Assembly (NCBI RefSeq): GCF_027530345.1
Contig: NZ_JAPZQK010000006.1
Span: 62,001 to 126,000 of the forward strand
Length of the DNA stretch: 64,000 nt
Reading direction: 5' to 3'
Source: Silanimonas sp.
GTDB taxonomy: Bacteria; Pseudomonadota; Gammaproteobacteria; Xanthomonadales; Xanthomonadaceae
Of this stretch, positions 17,079-25,615 are shown in pieces. Position 1 is the first letter of the stretch. Each line of letters opens with the position of its first letter. Both the position numbers and the translations under genes were made by a program. A model generated the notes under the pieces. It was given only the letters and a program-made list of their open reading frames with translations, had not been told where the DNA came from and did not search any database.

Positions 17079-18989
17079 ATGGAACGGATTTCTGCCCTTG
17101 CGGTCCGCTGGATCGCGCTTGTGCTTTGGGTGCTCGCCGCTGCGATGTCGGCACCCGGCGCGGCAAGGACGAGCCCCGCTAATCCGCCGCTCGCGGTCGA
17201 CTCCCTCGTCCACGATCCCGATCGCGGGGAGCTTCGAGGCGAAGGCTGGTTGGTTCCGGCAAATCCCGCTCGTCAGGCCGCGCGCGTCCAGGTGGATGGC
17301 GCCGGTGTTTCGGCACTCGTCGAGCTCGATCCCGTGCGTCGCCCCGATGTCGCTCAGGCCATCGGTCGTGCCGACGCGCTCGAAGCGGGCTGGCGATTCC
17401 GCACAGCCCTCGAAGTGCCGGGGCCCCCGGGCCCGCTGAACCTGCGCTTCCTCGATGCCGACGGCGCGGTGCTGGCCGAAGTCGCCTCGGTTGCCGTAGC
17501 CCAGGTGGCCATCCAGCACGGGGCGCAGCGCCACTGGATCGTCGCATGGGCGATGCTGGTCGTGTTGGCCGCAGGCCTCGTGCTTCGGCATCTGCGACTG
17601 CGCCGCCTTGCCGCGCCCACAACGGGCCGCTTGGATGGCGAAGGCGGACCATCCACCGCCCTGATCCCGGCGGCGATCGTCCTCGCCTGCGCGGTGGTGG
17701 TGGGCGCGATCGCACCGCCCTTCCAGTCCCCGGACGAGTTCGACCATGTCGAGCGCGCCTACTTCCTGTCCAAGGGGCAGTGGCTGCTGACGACCTCGTC
17801 GCGTCAGGTGTCCGGCGGATGGGTCGACGACGGCCTCGTCGACTACATGGGCCATTTCGAATCGCTGCCATTCAAGGCCGAGCAGCGGATCGACCGCGAA
17901 CGGCTGCTGGCCTCCCAGGAGGTCGCGTGGCAGGGCACGCATCGGTTCGCCGAGGCGCCGGGCACGGGCTACTACCTGCCGCTGGTGTACCTGCCGCAGG
18001 CGGTGGCCCTCGCGCTCGGGGAGCGGGCCGGTGCAAGCGTGGATGCCAGCTACCGGCTTGCCCGGCTTGCCTCGGGCGTCGTCGCTGCGCTCCTCTTGTT
18101 CGCGGCGTTCCGGCGATGGCGGCCTTCCGCCTTCGCCATGGCCTTGCTGCTGATGCCGATGACCGTGTTCCAGTGGGCGGGCGCGGGCATCGACGCCTTG
18201 TCGATCGGCGCGTCTTGCCTCGCCCTGTCGCTTTGGCTTGAGAGCGAGCGTTCGGGCACGGCGCCGAGTGCGCGCCGGATCGTCGGGGTCGCGCTCCTGG
18301 TGGTTGCCGTGGTGGGATGCCGGATCCACCTCGCCCCGCTGCTCCTTCTGCCCGTGCTGATGCTGCGTCCCCTCCGGCCCCACCGCATCGCCCTCGGCCT
18401 GCTGCCTGCCTTGGTGGTCAGCGCCTGGGTGGTGATCGCCTTGGCTTCGACCCGGCATCCGCACCTGGCGGAGCTGTCGACCATGGACAAGCTGCTGATC
18501 TATGCGGGCGATCCTGCGAGCGTGCTCGAGCGGCTGTGGGCGACCGTCACCACCGCCAACCTGACCGCGTTTTACGGCCGGTCCTTCGTCGGCGTGTTGG
18601 GATGGCTCGACACGGCGCTGCCCGCGGCGACCTATGCGGCCTGGGGCATGCTGCTGGGGTCCGCCCTGGCTTGGTCCGTGGCCGTCGCCGACTGGGGCCG
18701 CGGCCTCGTTGCCCCTGCGCTCGCGCTCGTGATGGCCGTTGCCTCGGCCCTGATGGTGCCGTTGATGCTGCTGCTGATGTGGACGCCGATCGATGCGCCC
18801 GTCATCGACGGCATCCAGGGGCGCTACTTCCTCCTGCCCGCGCTCGTGCTCGCGATGGCGATTCCGACCGGCCGTGACGATCCTGCGCGATCGATCGATT
18901 CGGGAGTCGTCCTGCTCTTCTCCTGCGTCACGGCGCTTTACACCCTCCTCGTGACGCTGCCCGTGCTCGTCGCCCGCTACTACGGTTGA
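17079..18989 (+). CDS. DUF2142-family polytopic membrane protein (possible GT-C glycosyltransferase)
   Basis: This protein (636 residues) has an N-terminal hydrophobic segment, a soluble part (about 35-155) that looks periplasmic, then about ten further membrane helices. PPFQSPDEFDHVERAYFLSK after the second helix and IQGRYFLLPALVLAMAIP near the end are hallmarks of the DUF2142 family. The Asp-Glu pair just outside a membrane helix recalls the catalytic acidic residues of GT-C enzymes that take sugars from polyprenyl phosphate. It is followed 9 bases later by a polyprenyl-phosphate glycosyltransferase and then a GtrA protein, the usual companions of a serotype-converting GT-C. I infer that it adds a side-chain sugar to the O-antigen in the periplasm; no member was recognised with a proven function. 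Confidence 0.78.
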   Translation: MERISALAVRWIALVLWVLAAAMSAPGAARTSPANPPLAVDSLVHDPDRGELRGEGWLVPANPARQAARVQVDGAGVSALVELDPVRRPDVAQAIGRADALEAGWRFRTALEVPGPPGPLNLRFLDADGAVLAEVASVAVAQVAIQHGAQRHWIVAWAMLVVLAAGLVLRHLRLRRLAAPTTGRLDGEGGPSTALIPAAIVLACAVVVGAIAPPFQSPDEFDHVERAYFLSKGQWLLTTSSRQVSGGWVDDGLVDYMGHFESLPFKAEQRIDRERLLASQEVAWQGTHRFAEAPGTGYYLPLVYLPQAVALALGERAGASVDASYRLARLASGVVAALLLFAAFRRWRPSAFAMALLLMPMTVFQWAGAGIDALSIGASCLALSLWLESERSGTAPSARRIVGVALLVVAVVGCRIHLAPLLLLPVLMLRPLRPHRIALGLLPALVVSAWVVIALASTRHPHLAELSTMDKLLIYAGDPASVLERLWATVTTANLTAFYGRSFVGVLGWLDTALPAATYAAWGMLLGSALAWSVAVADWGRGLVAPALALVMAVASALMVPLMLLLMWTPIDAPVIDGIQGRYFLLPALVLAMAIPTGRDDPARSIDSGVVLLFSCVTALYTLLVTLPVLVARYYG

Positions 18990-18998
18990 TTCAGTCCG

Positions 18999-19997
18999 AT
19001 GGTCGTTTCCGCATCGCCGCGCGTCGCCGTTGTCATCCCGAGCTACCGGGTCACCCGCCATGTCCTCGGCGTCATCGAGCGCATCGGCCCCGAAGTCGAG
19101 CGGATCTACGTGGTCGACGATGCCTGCCCCGACGGCAGTGGCGAACACGTCGCGAAGCACGGCACCGATCCGCGCGTGCGGGTGATCCGCCAGACGGAGA
19201 ACGGTGGCGTCGGCGCCGCGGTCGTCACCGGCTATCGGGCGGCCATCGAGGAAGGCATGGACATCGTCGTGAAGATCGACGGCGACGGTCAGATGGATCC
19301 CGCGCTGCTGCCATCCTTCATCGACCCGATCCTGCGCGGCGAGGCCGACTATGCGAAGGGCAACCGCTTCTGGGACCTGCGGCACATCCGCCGCATGCCG
19401 CGGGTGCGGCGCTGGGGCAACCTCGGCTTGAGCTTCATGGCGAAGGCCAGCACCGGCTACTGGGACCTGTTCGACCCGACCAACGGCTACACGGCGCTGA
19501 GCGTGCCGGTCGCGGCCCTGCTGCCGCTCGACAGCCTGAGCCGTCGCTACTTCTTCGAGACCGACCTGCTGTTCCGTCTCGGCACCCTGCGCGCGGCCGT
19601 GGTCGATGTGCCGATGGATGCCTTCTACGGCGACGAGACCAGCCACCTCGACGTGCGCCGCGCGGTTTTCGAATTCGGCGCGAAGCACCTGCGCAACTTC
19701 GGCAAGCGCGTGTCGTACAACTATTTCCTGCGCGACCTGTCCATCGCCTCGCTGGAGCTGGTGGCGGCGGTCCTGCTGATCGCTTTCGCGCTCGCTTTCG
19801 GCGGTTACCACTGGCTGCTGTCGATCCAGTCCGGGACGCCGGCCACGGTCGGCACCGTGATGCTGCCCGCTCTGGCGATGGTGAGTGGCCTGCAGTTCCT
19901 GCTCGCCTTCCTCGCCTACGACATCGGGACCATGCCGCGTCGCGCGCTGCATCCCCTGCTGTCCGCTTCGCGCCGTCGCCTCGAAACGCGGCGATGA
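18999..19997 (+). CDS. Polyprenyl-phosphate glycosyltransferase (GtrB/DPM1-like GT2)
   Basis: This protein (332 residues) has a GT2 domain: VAVVIPSYRV starts the fold, IYVVDDACPDGSGE binds the nucleotide and KIDGDGQMDPALLP holds the DxD metal site. Two hydrophobic hairpins (from about residue 245, LELVAAVLLIAFALAFGG, and near 290) anchor the C-terminus, as in GtrB and DPM1-type enzymes. These load a sugar onto undecaprenyl phosphate on the cytoplasmic face. The stop overlaps the start of the GtrA gene as ATGA, so the pair is coupled. The sugar is not evident from sequence. Confidence 0.87.
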   Translation: MVVSASPRVAVVIPSYRVTRHVLGVIERIGPEVERIYVVDDACPDGSGEHVAKHGTDPRVRVIRQTENGGVGAAVVTGYRAAIEEGMDIVVKIDGDGQMDPALLPSFIDPILRGEADYAKGNRFWDLRHIRRMPRVRRWGNLGLSFMAKASTGYWDLFDPTNGYTALSVPVAALLPLDSLSRRYFFETDLLFRLGTLRAAVVDVPMDAFYGDETSHLDVRRAVFEFGAKHLRNFGKRVSYNYFLRDLSIASLELVAAVLLIAFALAFGGYHWLLSIQSGTPATVGTVMLPALAMVSGLQFLLAFLAYDIGTMPRRALHPLLSASRRRLETRR

Positions 19998-20422
19998 AGA
20001 GCGCCATCGAGCGCTGCGCGCGCTGGCTCCGGTCGGGCGAGGGCGGGCGGCAACTCTCGGGGTACGCCCTGGTCGGCGTGCTGCAGCTGCTGGTCGACTG
20101 GGGTGCCTACGTCGGGCTCACCGCGCTCGGCGTGCCGACCTTGCTCGCGAACCCTGGCGCGCGCGCGATCGGCGCCTTGCTCGGTTATCTCGGCAATGGC
20201 GCCTACACCTTCCGCCAGCCGGAGGGACAGCATCGCCTCGGGCGCGGCAGCCTGGCGCGCTTCGTCCTGCTCTGGCTGGTGCTCACCGCGGCGAGCACGG
20301 CCGCGTTGGCGGTGATCGACGTGGCCGGCGGCCTCGGCTGGGCCTGGGTGCTCAAGCCGGTCGTCGACCTCGGCCTCGCGGGTGTCGCCTTCATCGCCTC
20401 GCGGCTGTGGGTGTATCGCTGA
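19994..20422 (+). CDS. GtrA-family membrane protein
   Basis: This small four-helix membrane protein (142 residues) of the GtrA family begins with LSGYALVGVLQLLVDWGAYV and ends with ASRLWVYR, the family's typical end. GtrA proteins are thought to flip polyprenyl-phosphate sugars across the inner membrane for use by a periplasmic glycosyltransferase. The start at 19994 forms ATGA with the preceding stop; the longer open frame upstream is only the shadow of the GT2 gene. Its last 32 bases overlap the converging galE gene, which is unusually tight. Confidence 0.9.
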   Translation: MKSAIERCARWLRSGEGGRQLSGYALVGVLQLLVDWGAYVGLTALGVPTLLANPGARAIGALLGYLGNGAYTFRQPEGQHRLGRGSLARFVLLWLVLTAASTAALAVIDVAGGLGWAWVLKPVVDLGLAGVAFIASRLWVYR

Positions 20423-21431
20423 GACCCTGCTGCCACCGCCACGCATCGGCGCACATCGCATCGACGCCGCGGCTCGCCTTCCAGCCCAAGACCTTTTCGG
20501 CCAGCGCGGGATCCGCCCAGCACTCCGCTGAATCGCCCGGGCGGCGCGCCACGCGCTTGTGCGGGATGGGCCGGCCGACGGCGCGGCTGAAGGCCTCGAT
20601 CACCTCCAGCACGGAGAAGCCGTTGCCGGTGCCGAGGTTGACGGTGATCTCGCGGTCCCCGCCGTCGCGCAGCGCGCGCAGCGCGGCGACGTGTGCCTGC
20701 GCCAGGTCGACCACGTGGATGTAGTCGCGCACGCCGGTGCCGTCGCGCGTGGGGTAGTCATCGCCGAAGACGCTGATCTCGGCGCGAAGGCCAGCGGCCG
20801 TCTGCGCGACGAAGGGCACGAGGTTGTTCGGCACGCCGCGCGGCAGTTCGCCGATCAGCCCGCTCTCGTGGGCGCCGGCCGGATTGAAGTAGCGCAGGAT
20901 CGCCGCACGCAAGAGGCTGCCGGGAGCAGCCAGCAGGTCGCGGATCACGCGCTCCATGACCAGCTTGGTCTGGCCGTAGGGGTTCGTGGCGCCGAGTGGC
21001 GCGTCCTCTCGGATCGGGCAGGACTCCGGGTTGCCGTAGACGGTGGCCGAACTGCTGAACACCAAGTGGTGGCAGCCGTGCTCCTGCATGGCCTGCAGCA
21101 GGGCCAGCGTGCCGCCGACGTTGTTGCGGTGGTAGCGCAGCGGCTGCTGAACGCTCTCGCCGACGGCCTTCAGAGCGGCGAAGTGGATCACCGCGTCGGG
21201 CTTCACCGCGGCGAAGCAGGCCTGCAGGGCCGCCTCGTCGAGCAGGTTGAGTTCGGTGTGCGGGATCTCGCGACCGCACAGCGTGGCGAGGCGCTGGAGG
21301 ATCCAGCGCTCGCTGTTGCAGAAGTTGTCGACGACGTGCACGTCGAAGCCGGCCGCGACCAGCTCCACGACGGTGTGCGAACCGATGTAGCCCGCGCCGC
21401 CCGTCACCAACACCTTCATGCGCTCGGCCAT
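20391..21431 (-). CDS. galE: UDP-glucose 4-epimerase
   Basis: This short-chain dehydrogenase (346 residues) interconverts UDP-glucose and UDP-galactose. Motifs are the NAD loop VTGGAGYIGSH, the catalytic serine in VFSSSATVYG and the YGQTK Tyr-Lys pair. The ATG at 21431 overlaps the etfA stop by one base (TGATG), which favours it over the inner ATG at 21419 (MKVLVTGG). It is therefore expressed with etfB and etfA and supplies galactose-type precursors to the O-antigen locus it borders. The 3' end overlaps the GtrA gene on the other strand. Confidence 0.93.
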   Translation of the reverse strand: MAERMKVLVTGGAGYIGSHTVVELVAAGFDVHVVDNFCNSERWILQRLATLCGREIPHTELNLLDEAALQACFAAVKPDAVIHFAALKAVGESVQQPLRYHRNNVGGTLALLQAMQEHGCHHLVFSSSATVYGNPESCPIREDAPLGATNPYGQTKLVMERVIRDLLAAPGSLLRAAILRYFNPAGAHESGLIGELPRGVPNNLVPFVAQTAAGLRAEISVFGDDYPTRDGTGVRDYIHVVDLAQAHVAALRALRDGGDREITVNLGTGNGFSVLEVIEAFSRAVGRPIPHKRVARRPGDSAECWADPALAEKVLGWKASRGVDAMCADAWRWQQGLSDTPTAARR

Positions 21432-22369
21432 CAGCCCAGCGCCTTCTCGAGCTCCGGCACGAGGGTGAACAGGTCACCGACGAGGCCGATGTCGGCGATC
21501 TCGAAGATCGGCGCGTCGCCGTCCTTGTTGATCGCGACGATGGTGCCCGCGTCCTTGATGCCCGTCAGGTGCTGGATGGCGCCCGAGATGCCGATGGCGA
21601 CGTAGAGCTCCGGCGCGATGATCTTGCCGGTCTGGCCGACCTGCATGTCGTTCGGCACGTAGCCGGCATCGACCGCGGCGCGCGAGGCGCCGACGCCGGC
21701 GCCCATCTTGTCGGCCAGCGAGTAGATGATCGAGAAGGCTTCCGCCGAGCCCAGCGCGCGGCCGCCGGAGACGACCTTGCTGGCGCTCTGCAGGTCCGGG
21801 CGGTCGCTCTTGCCAGCCGCCAGGCCCTTGAAGCGCGTGTGCGTCGGCAGGGCGACATCGACCGTCGCGGCTTCGATCGCGGCGCTGCCGCCGTTGCCGG
21901 TGGCCGGCCACGAGGCCGGACGCACGGTGGCGACGACGGTGCGATCGGCCGGCGCGGTGACCGAGATGATGGCGTTGCCGGCGTAGATCGGGCGCTTGAA
22001 CGCGTGTGGGCCGTCCACGGCCATCAGGTCGGAGACCTGGGCCACGCCGAGCAGGGCGGCGACGCAGGGCGCGACGTCCTTGCCGAAGGTGGTGGAAGGC
22101 AGCAGCACGTGCGAGTAGCCGGCCGCGAGCTTGGCGATCTGCGGGGCGAGCACGGCGCTCAGCGCGTGCGCGTTCTCGGCGCGGGCGACGGTGATCACCT
22201 TGGCGACGCCGGCAATGCTCGCCGCTTCAGAGGCAATCGCGGCCGGGTCGGCGGCCAGCACGGCCACGTGGATCTCGCCGCCGATCTTCGCGGCGGCGGT
22301 GACGCAGCGCGCGGTGGCGGGGTTCAACTTGCCGTCGAGGTGCTCGGCGACGATCAGGATCTTGCTCAT
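21431..22369 (-). CDS. etfA: Electron transfer flavoprotein alpha subunit
   Basis: This protein (312 residues) is the FAD-carrying subunit of ETF. The C-terminal FAD region is clear: SGGRALGSAEAFSIIYSLAD, then GYVPNDMQVGQTGKIIAPEL, ISGAIQHLTGIKDAGTIVAI and INKDGDAPIFEIADIGLVGD. ETF passes electrons from acyl-CoA and other dehydrogenases to ETF-ubiquinone oxidoreductase, whose gene lies at 31795-33396. It follows etfB by 23 bases and is coupled to galE. The gene is the second landmark of the metB-etfA LPS locus. Confidence 0.96.
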   Translation of the reverse strand: MSKILIVAEHLDGKLNPATARCVTAAAKIGGEIHVAVLAADPAAIASEAASIAGVAKVITVARAENAHALSAVLAPQIAKLAAGYSHVLLPSTTFGKDVAPCVAALLGVAQVSDLMAVDGPHAFKRPIYAGNAIISVTAPADRTVVATVRPASWPATGNGGSAAIEAATVDVALPTHTRFKGLAAGKSDRPDLQSASKVVSGGRALGSAEAFSIIYSLADKMGAGVGASRAAVDAGYVPNDMQVGQTGKIIAPELYVAIGISGAIQHLTGIKDAGTIVAINKDGDAPIFEIADIGLVGDLFTLVPELEKALG

Positions 22370-22392
22370 GTCATGTGCTCCGTCGTGCCGGC

Positions 22393-23139
22393 TTACGCCA
22401 GACCCTTCTGCTTCAGCAGCGCCACCAGTTCGGCGACGTCCTTCACCATCACGCCCTTCGTGCGCTTCGGCGGCGGGGCGTAGTGGGTGGTCTGCAGGAA
22501 ATCCGCGGCTTCGACGCCGAGATCAGCGAGCTGCAGCGTCTCCAGCGGCTTGCTCTTGGCCTTCATGATGTCCGGCAGCTTGATGAAGCGCGGTTCGTTC
22601 AAGCGCAGGTCGGTGGTGATGACGGCCGGGAGGTCGACTTCGAGGGTCTCGAGGCCGGCGTCCACTTCACGGGTCACGGTGGCGACATCGCCGGCGACCT
22701 CGACCTTCGAGGCGAAGGTGGCCTGCGGGCGGCCCCACAGCGTGGCCAGCATCTGGCCGGTCTGGCTGCTGTCGTCGTCGATGGCCTGCTTGCCGAGGAT
22801 GACGATGCCGGGCTGCTCCTTCTCGACCAGCTTGAGCAGGGCGCGGGCGGCGGTCAGCGGCTGCACGGCCGTATCGGTGACCACGTGGATGGCGCGGTTG
22901 GCGCCCATGGCGAGGCCGTTGCGCAGGTGGGCCTGAGCGTCGGCCGGCGCGATCGTCGCGACGATCACTTCCGTGGCGAGGCCCTTCTCGCGCAGGCGCA
23001 GGGCTTCTTCGAGGGCGATGTCGTCGAAGGGGTTCGGCGAGAGCTTGACGCCCTCGGTGACGACGCCGGAACCGTCCGGCTTGACCTGGATGCGGACGTT
23101 GTAGTCCACCACCCGCTTGTAGGCGACGAGGATCTTCAT
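22393..23139 (-). CDS. etfB: Electron transfer flavoprotein beta subunit
   Basis: This protein (248 residues) is the AMP-binding beta subunit of ETF. It begins MKILVAYKRVVDYNVRIQVK and has the recognition-loop region DLRLNEPRFIKLPDIMKAKS, which docks on partner dehydrogenases. Length and sequence are normal. It heads an etfB-etfA-galE transcription unit that diverges from manC. Confidence 0.96.
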   Translation of the reverse strand: MKILVAYKRVVDYNVRIQVKPDGSGVVTEGVKLSPNPFDDIALEEALRLREKGLATEVIVATIAPADAQAHLRNGLAMGANRAIHVVTDTAVQPLTAARALLKLVEKEQPGIVILGKQAIDDDSSQTGQMLATLWGRPQATFASKVEVAGDVATVTREVDAGLETLEVDLPAVITTDLRLNEPRFIKLPDIMKAKSKPLETLQLADLGVEAADFLQTTHYAPPPKRTKGVMVKDVAELVALLKQKGLA

Positions 23140-23230
23140 GGGGGCACTCGGTTCGGGCCGGGGCAGGGCGCCGGCCGGTGGGAAGGAAGCCCGCCGATTT
23201 TAGCCGGAAACCCCCGTGTTCAGGACTTGA

Positions 23231-23246
23231 ACGGATGGGAATCCGT
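23231..23246. repeat. Inverted repeat between etfB and manC
   Basis: ACGGAT GGGA ATCCGT is a perfect 6-base inverted repeat in the 151-base region between the divergent etfB and manC genes. It could be an operator or a hairpin in the manC leader. Clear promoter hexamers were not seen. On the minus strand TAAAAT (23197-23202) could serve as a -10 for etfB. Confidence 0.35.
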
Positions 23247-23290
23247 CCCGGCGCGGTATTCTTCGGGCCTTCGACTCACGTGATGTGCGC

Positions 23291-24706
23291 ATGATCGTCC
23301 CGGTCATCCTCAGCGGCGGCAGCGGCACCCGCCTGTGGCCGCTGTCGCGGCAGAACCTGCCCAAGCAGTTCCTCGCCCTCGCGGGCCCGGACACGCTGTT
23401 CCAGCAGACCGTGAAGCGGGCCGCCGGCGTGCCCGGCGCCACCGCCCCGCTGGTGGTGGCCAGCGACGACCACCGCTTCCTCGCCGGCGAGCAGCTGCAG
23501 GCGATCGGCGTCACGCCGCGGGCCATCGTGCTGGAGCCGCTGGCTCGCAACACGGCCCCGGCCATCGCCTTGGCCGCGCTGCAGGTGGCCGAGCGCGACC
23601 CGGCCGCGCTGCTGCTGGTGCTGCCGGCCGACCACCGCATCGGCGCGCCGGAGCGCTGGGTCGCCGCCGTGCAGAAGGCGCGGGCGCAGGCCGCGGGTGG
23701 CGCGCTCGTCACCTTCGGCATCGCGCCGACCGAAGCCCACACCGGCTACGGCTACATCCGCTGCGGCGGGCCGCTCGACGAAGGCGTGTTCGCCGTCGAG
23801 CGTTTCGTCGAGAAGCCGGACGCCGCCACCGCGCACGCCTACCTCGCCGACGGGCGTTACGTGTGGAACGCCGGCATCTTCCTGTTCCGCGCCGACCGCT
23901 ACCTCGAGGAGCTGGCCGAGCACGCGCCGGCCATGCTGGCGGCGGCCCGCGAGGCTTTGGCGAACGCCAAGGCCGACCTCGACTTCATCCGCGTCGACCG
24001 CGAAGCCTTCGCCGCCTCGCCGTCGGATTCGATCGACTACGCGGTCATGGAGAAGACCCGTCGCGCCGCCGTGGTGCCGGTGGATTGCGACTGGAACGAC
24101 ATCGGCTCCTGGAGCGCGCTCTGGGCGATCGGGCCGCAGGATGCACAGGGCAATGTGGTGACCGGCGACGTCGTCGCGCGCGACACCCGCGACTGCCTGC
24201 TGCACGCCGTGGGCGACCACCTGATCGCCACCGTTGGCGTGCGCGATCTCGTCATCGTCGATACGCCGGACGCCACGCTCGTCGCGCATCGCGACCGCGT
24301 TCAGGACGTCAAGGCGATCGTTGATTCGCTCAAGAGCGCCGGCCGGGGCGAGCACGTCAACCACCGGCAGGTGTACCGGCCGTGGGGGCACTACGACAGC
24401 GTCGACAAGGGCGAGCATTTCCAGGTCAAGCGCATTGTCGTGAAGCCCGGCGCGAGCCTCAGCCTGCAGAAGCACGCCCACCGCGCCGAGCATTGGATCG
24501 TCGTCGACGGCGTGGCCGAGGTGACTTGCGACGAGCGCGTCTTCCGCCTCGAGAAGAACCAGAGCACGTACATTCCGAAAGGGAGTGTGCATCGGTTGCG
24601 CAACCCCGGCACCGAGCCGCTGGCGCTGATCGAGGTACAGAGCGGCGACTACCTCGGCGAGGACGACATCGTGCGCCTCGACGACGTCTACGGCCGGCAT
24701 GCCTGA
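23291..24706 (+). CDS. manC: Mannose-1-phosphate guanylyltransferase / mannose-6-phosphate isomerase
   Basis: This bifunctional enzyme (471 residues) makes GDP-mannose. The nucleotidyltransferase part starts VILSGGSGTRLWPLSRQNLP and contains ADHRIG and FVEKPDAATA. The C-terminal cupin has the type II isomerase pattern YRPWGHYDSVDKGEHFQVKR, PGASLSLQKHAHRAEHW and PKGSVHRLRN. The ATG at 23291 gives the family start; a GTG six bases upstream is possible. In Xanthomonas the homologue XanB feeds xanthan and LPS synthesis. It is followed within 9 bases by a cysD gene, placing PAPS synthesis behind a sugar-nucleotide gene. Confidence 0.95.
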   Translation: MIVPVILSGGSGTRLWPLSRQNLPKQFLALAGPDTLFQQTVKRAAGVPGATAPLVVASDDHRFLAGEQLQAIGVTPRAIVLEPLARNTAPAIALAALQVAERDPAALLLVLPADHRIGAPERWVAAVQKARAQAAGGALVTFGIAPTEAHTGYGYIRCGGPLDEGVFAVERFVEKPDAATAHAYLADGRYVWNAGIFLFRADRYLEELAEHAPAMLAAAREALANAKADLDFIRVDREAFAASPSDSIDYAVMEKTRRAAVVPVDCDWNDIGSWSALWAIGPQDAQGNVVTGDVVARDTRDCLLHAVGDHLIATVGVRDLVIVDTPDATLVAHRDRVQDVKAIVDSLKSAGRGEHVNHRQVYRPWGHYDSVDKGEHFQVKRIVVKPGASLSLQKHAHRAEHWIVVDGVAEVTCDERVFRLEKNQSTYIPKGSVHRLRNPGTEPLALIEVQSGDYLGEDDIVRLDDVYGRHA

Positions 24707-24715
24707 GGCCCGCGC

Positions 24716-25615
24716 ATGGCGCTGAGCCACCTCGACCGGCTGGAGGCCGAGGCCATCCACGTGCTTCGCGAGGTGGCGGCGCAGTTCCGCAACCCGGTGC
24801 TGCTGTATTCGATCGGCAAGGACAGCACCACCTTGCTGCACCTGCTGGTGAAGGCGTTCGCGCCCGCACCGCCGCCGATTCCGCTGCTGCACATCGACAG
24901 TACCTTCGAGTTCGCCGAGACCTACCGCTTCCGCGATGCCGTGCCGGCGCGCTACGGCGTCGAACTGCGCGTGCACGTGAACGCCGAGGGCGTGGCCGCC
25001 GGTATCGATCCCTTCGTGCACGGCGTTTCAGTGCACACCGACGTGATGCGCACGCAGGGGCTCAAGCAGGCGCTTGCTCTGGGCGGCTACGACTGTGCCA
25101 TCGGCGGCGCGCGTCGCGACGAGGAGAAGTCGCGGGCCAAGGAACGCATCTTCAGCTTCCGCAACGCCGCGCTGCGCTGGGAGCCGAAGGCGCAGCGGCC
25201 GGAGCTGTGGAACCAGTACAACGGCCGCGTCCATCCCGGCGAGAGCGTCCGTGCCTTTCCGCTCTCGAACTGGACCGAGATGGACGTCTGGCGCTACATC
25301 GAGCGCGAAGGCATCGCGCTTCCGCCCCTGTATTTTGCTCGGGAGCGGCCAGTCGTGGAGCGCGACGGCGTGCTGCTCATGCGCGACGACGCGCGCATGC
25401 CGCTGCGCGAGGGTGAGCGCGAAGTGCTGCGCAAGGTCCGCTTCCGCACGCTGGGCTGCTGGCCCTTCACCGGCGGCGTGGAATCGGACGCCGATACCGT
25501 CGCGAAGATCATCGCCGAGCTGGAGCAGGTGACGACCTCGGAACGGCAGGGCCGGGTGATCGACCACGCGCCTGGCGATTCGATGGAGAAGAAGAAGCAG
25601 GAGGGTTACTTCTGA
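24716..25615 (+). CDS. cysD: Sulfate adenylyltransferase subunit 2, copy 1
   Basis: This is the small ATP sulfurylase subunit (299 residues), which makes APS from ATP and sulfate with CysN as GTPase partner. The PP-loop [27 protein letters not shown] and [15 protein letters not shown] are diagnostic. By eye about three quarters of its residues match the second copy at 42304. It lies 9 bases behind manC and shares one base with the following cysNC gene (TGATG), so manC-cysD-cysNC looks like one operon. Its place among sugar genes, away from cysJIH, suggests it serves sulfation, as NodP does in rhizobia, though it could also serve assimilation. Confidence 0.93.
   Translation: MALSHLDRLEAEAIHVLREVAAQFRNPVLLYSIGKDSTTLLHLLVKAFAPAPPPIPLLHIDSTFEFAETYRFRDAVPARYGVELRVHVNAEGVAAGIDPFVHGVSVHTDVMRTQGLKQALALGGYDCAIGGARRDEEKSRAKERIFSFRNAALRWEPKAQRPELWNQYNGRVHPGESVRAFPLSNWTEMDVWRYIEREGIALPPLYFARERPVVERDGVLLMRDDARMPLREGEREVLRKVRFRTLGCWPFTGGVESDADTVAKIIAELEQVTTSERQGRVIDHAPGDSMEKKKQEGYF

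Noticed and set aside
16338-19952. Very long open frame on the minus strand (about 1,200 codons) opposite scoB, DUF2142 and GT2 genes
   Set aside because: It is rich in His, Arg, Asp and Gln without any domain, the usual look of an antisense frame in high-GC DNA, and it lies opposite recognised genes.
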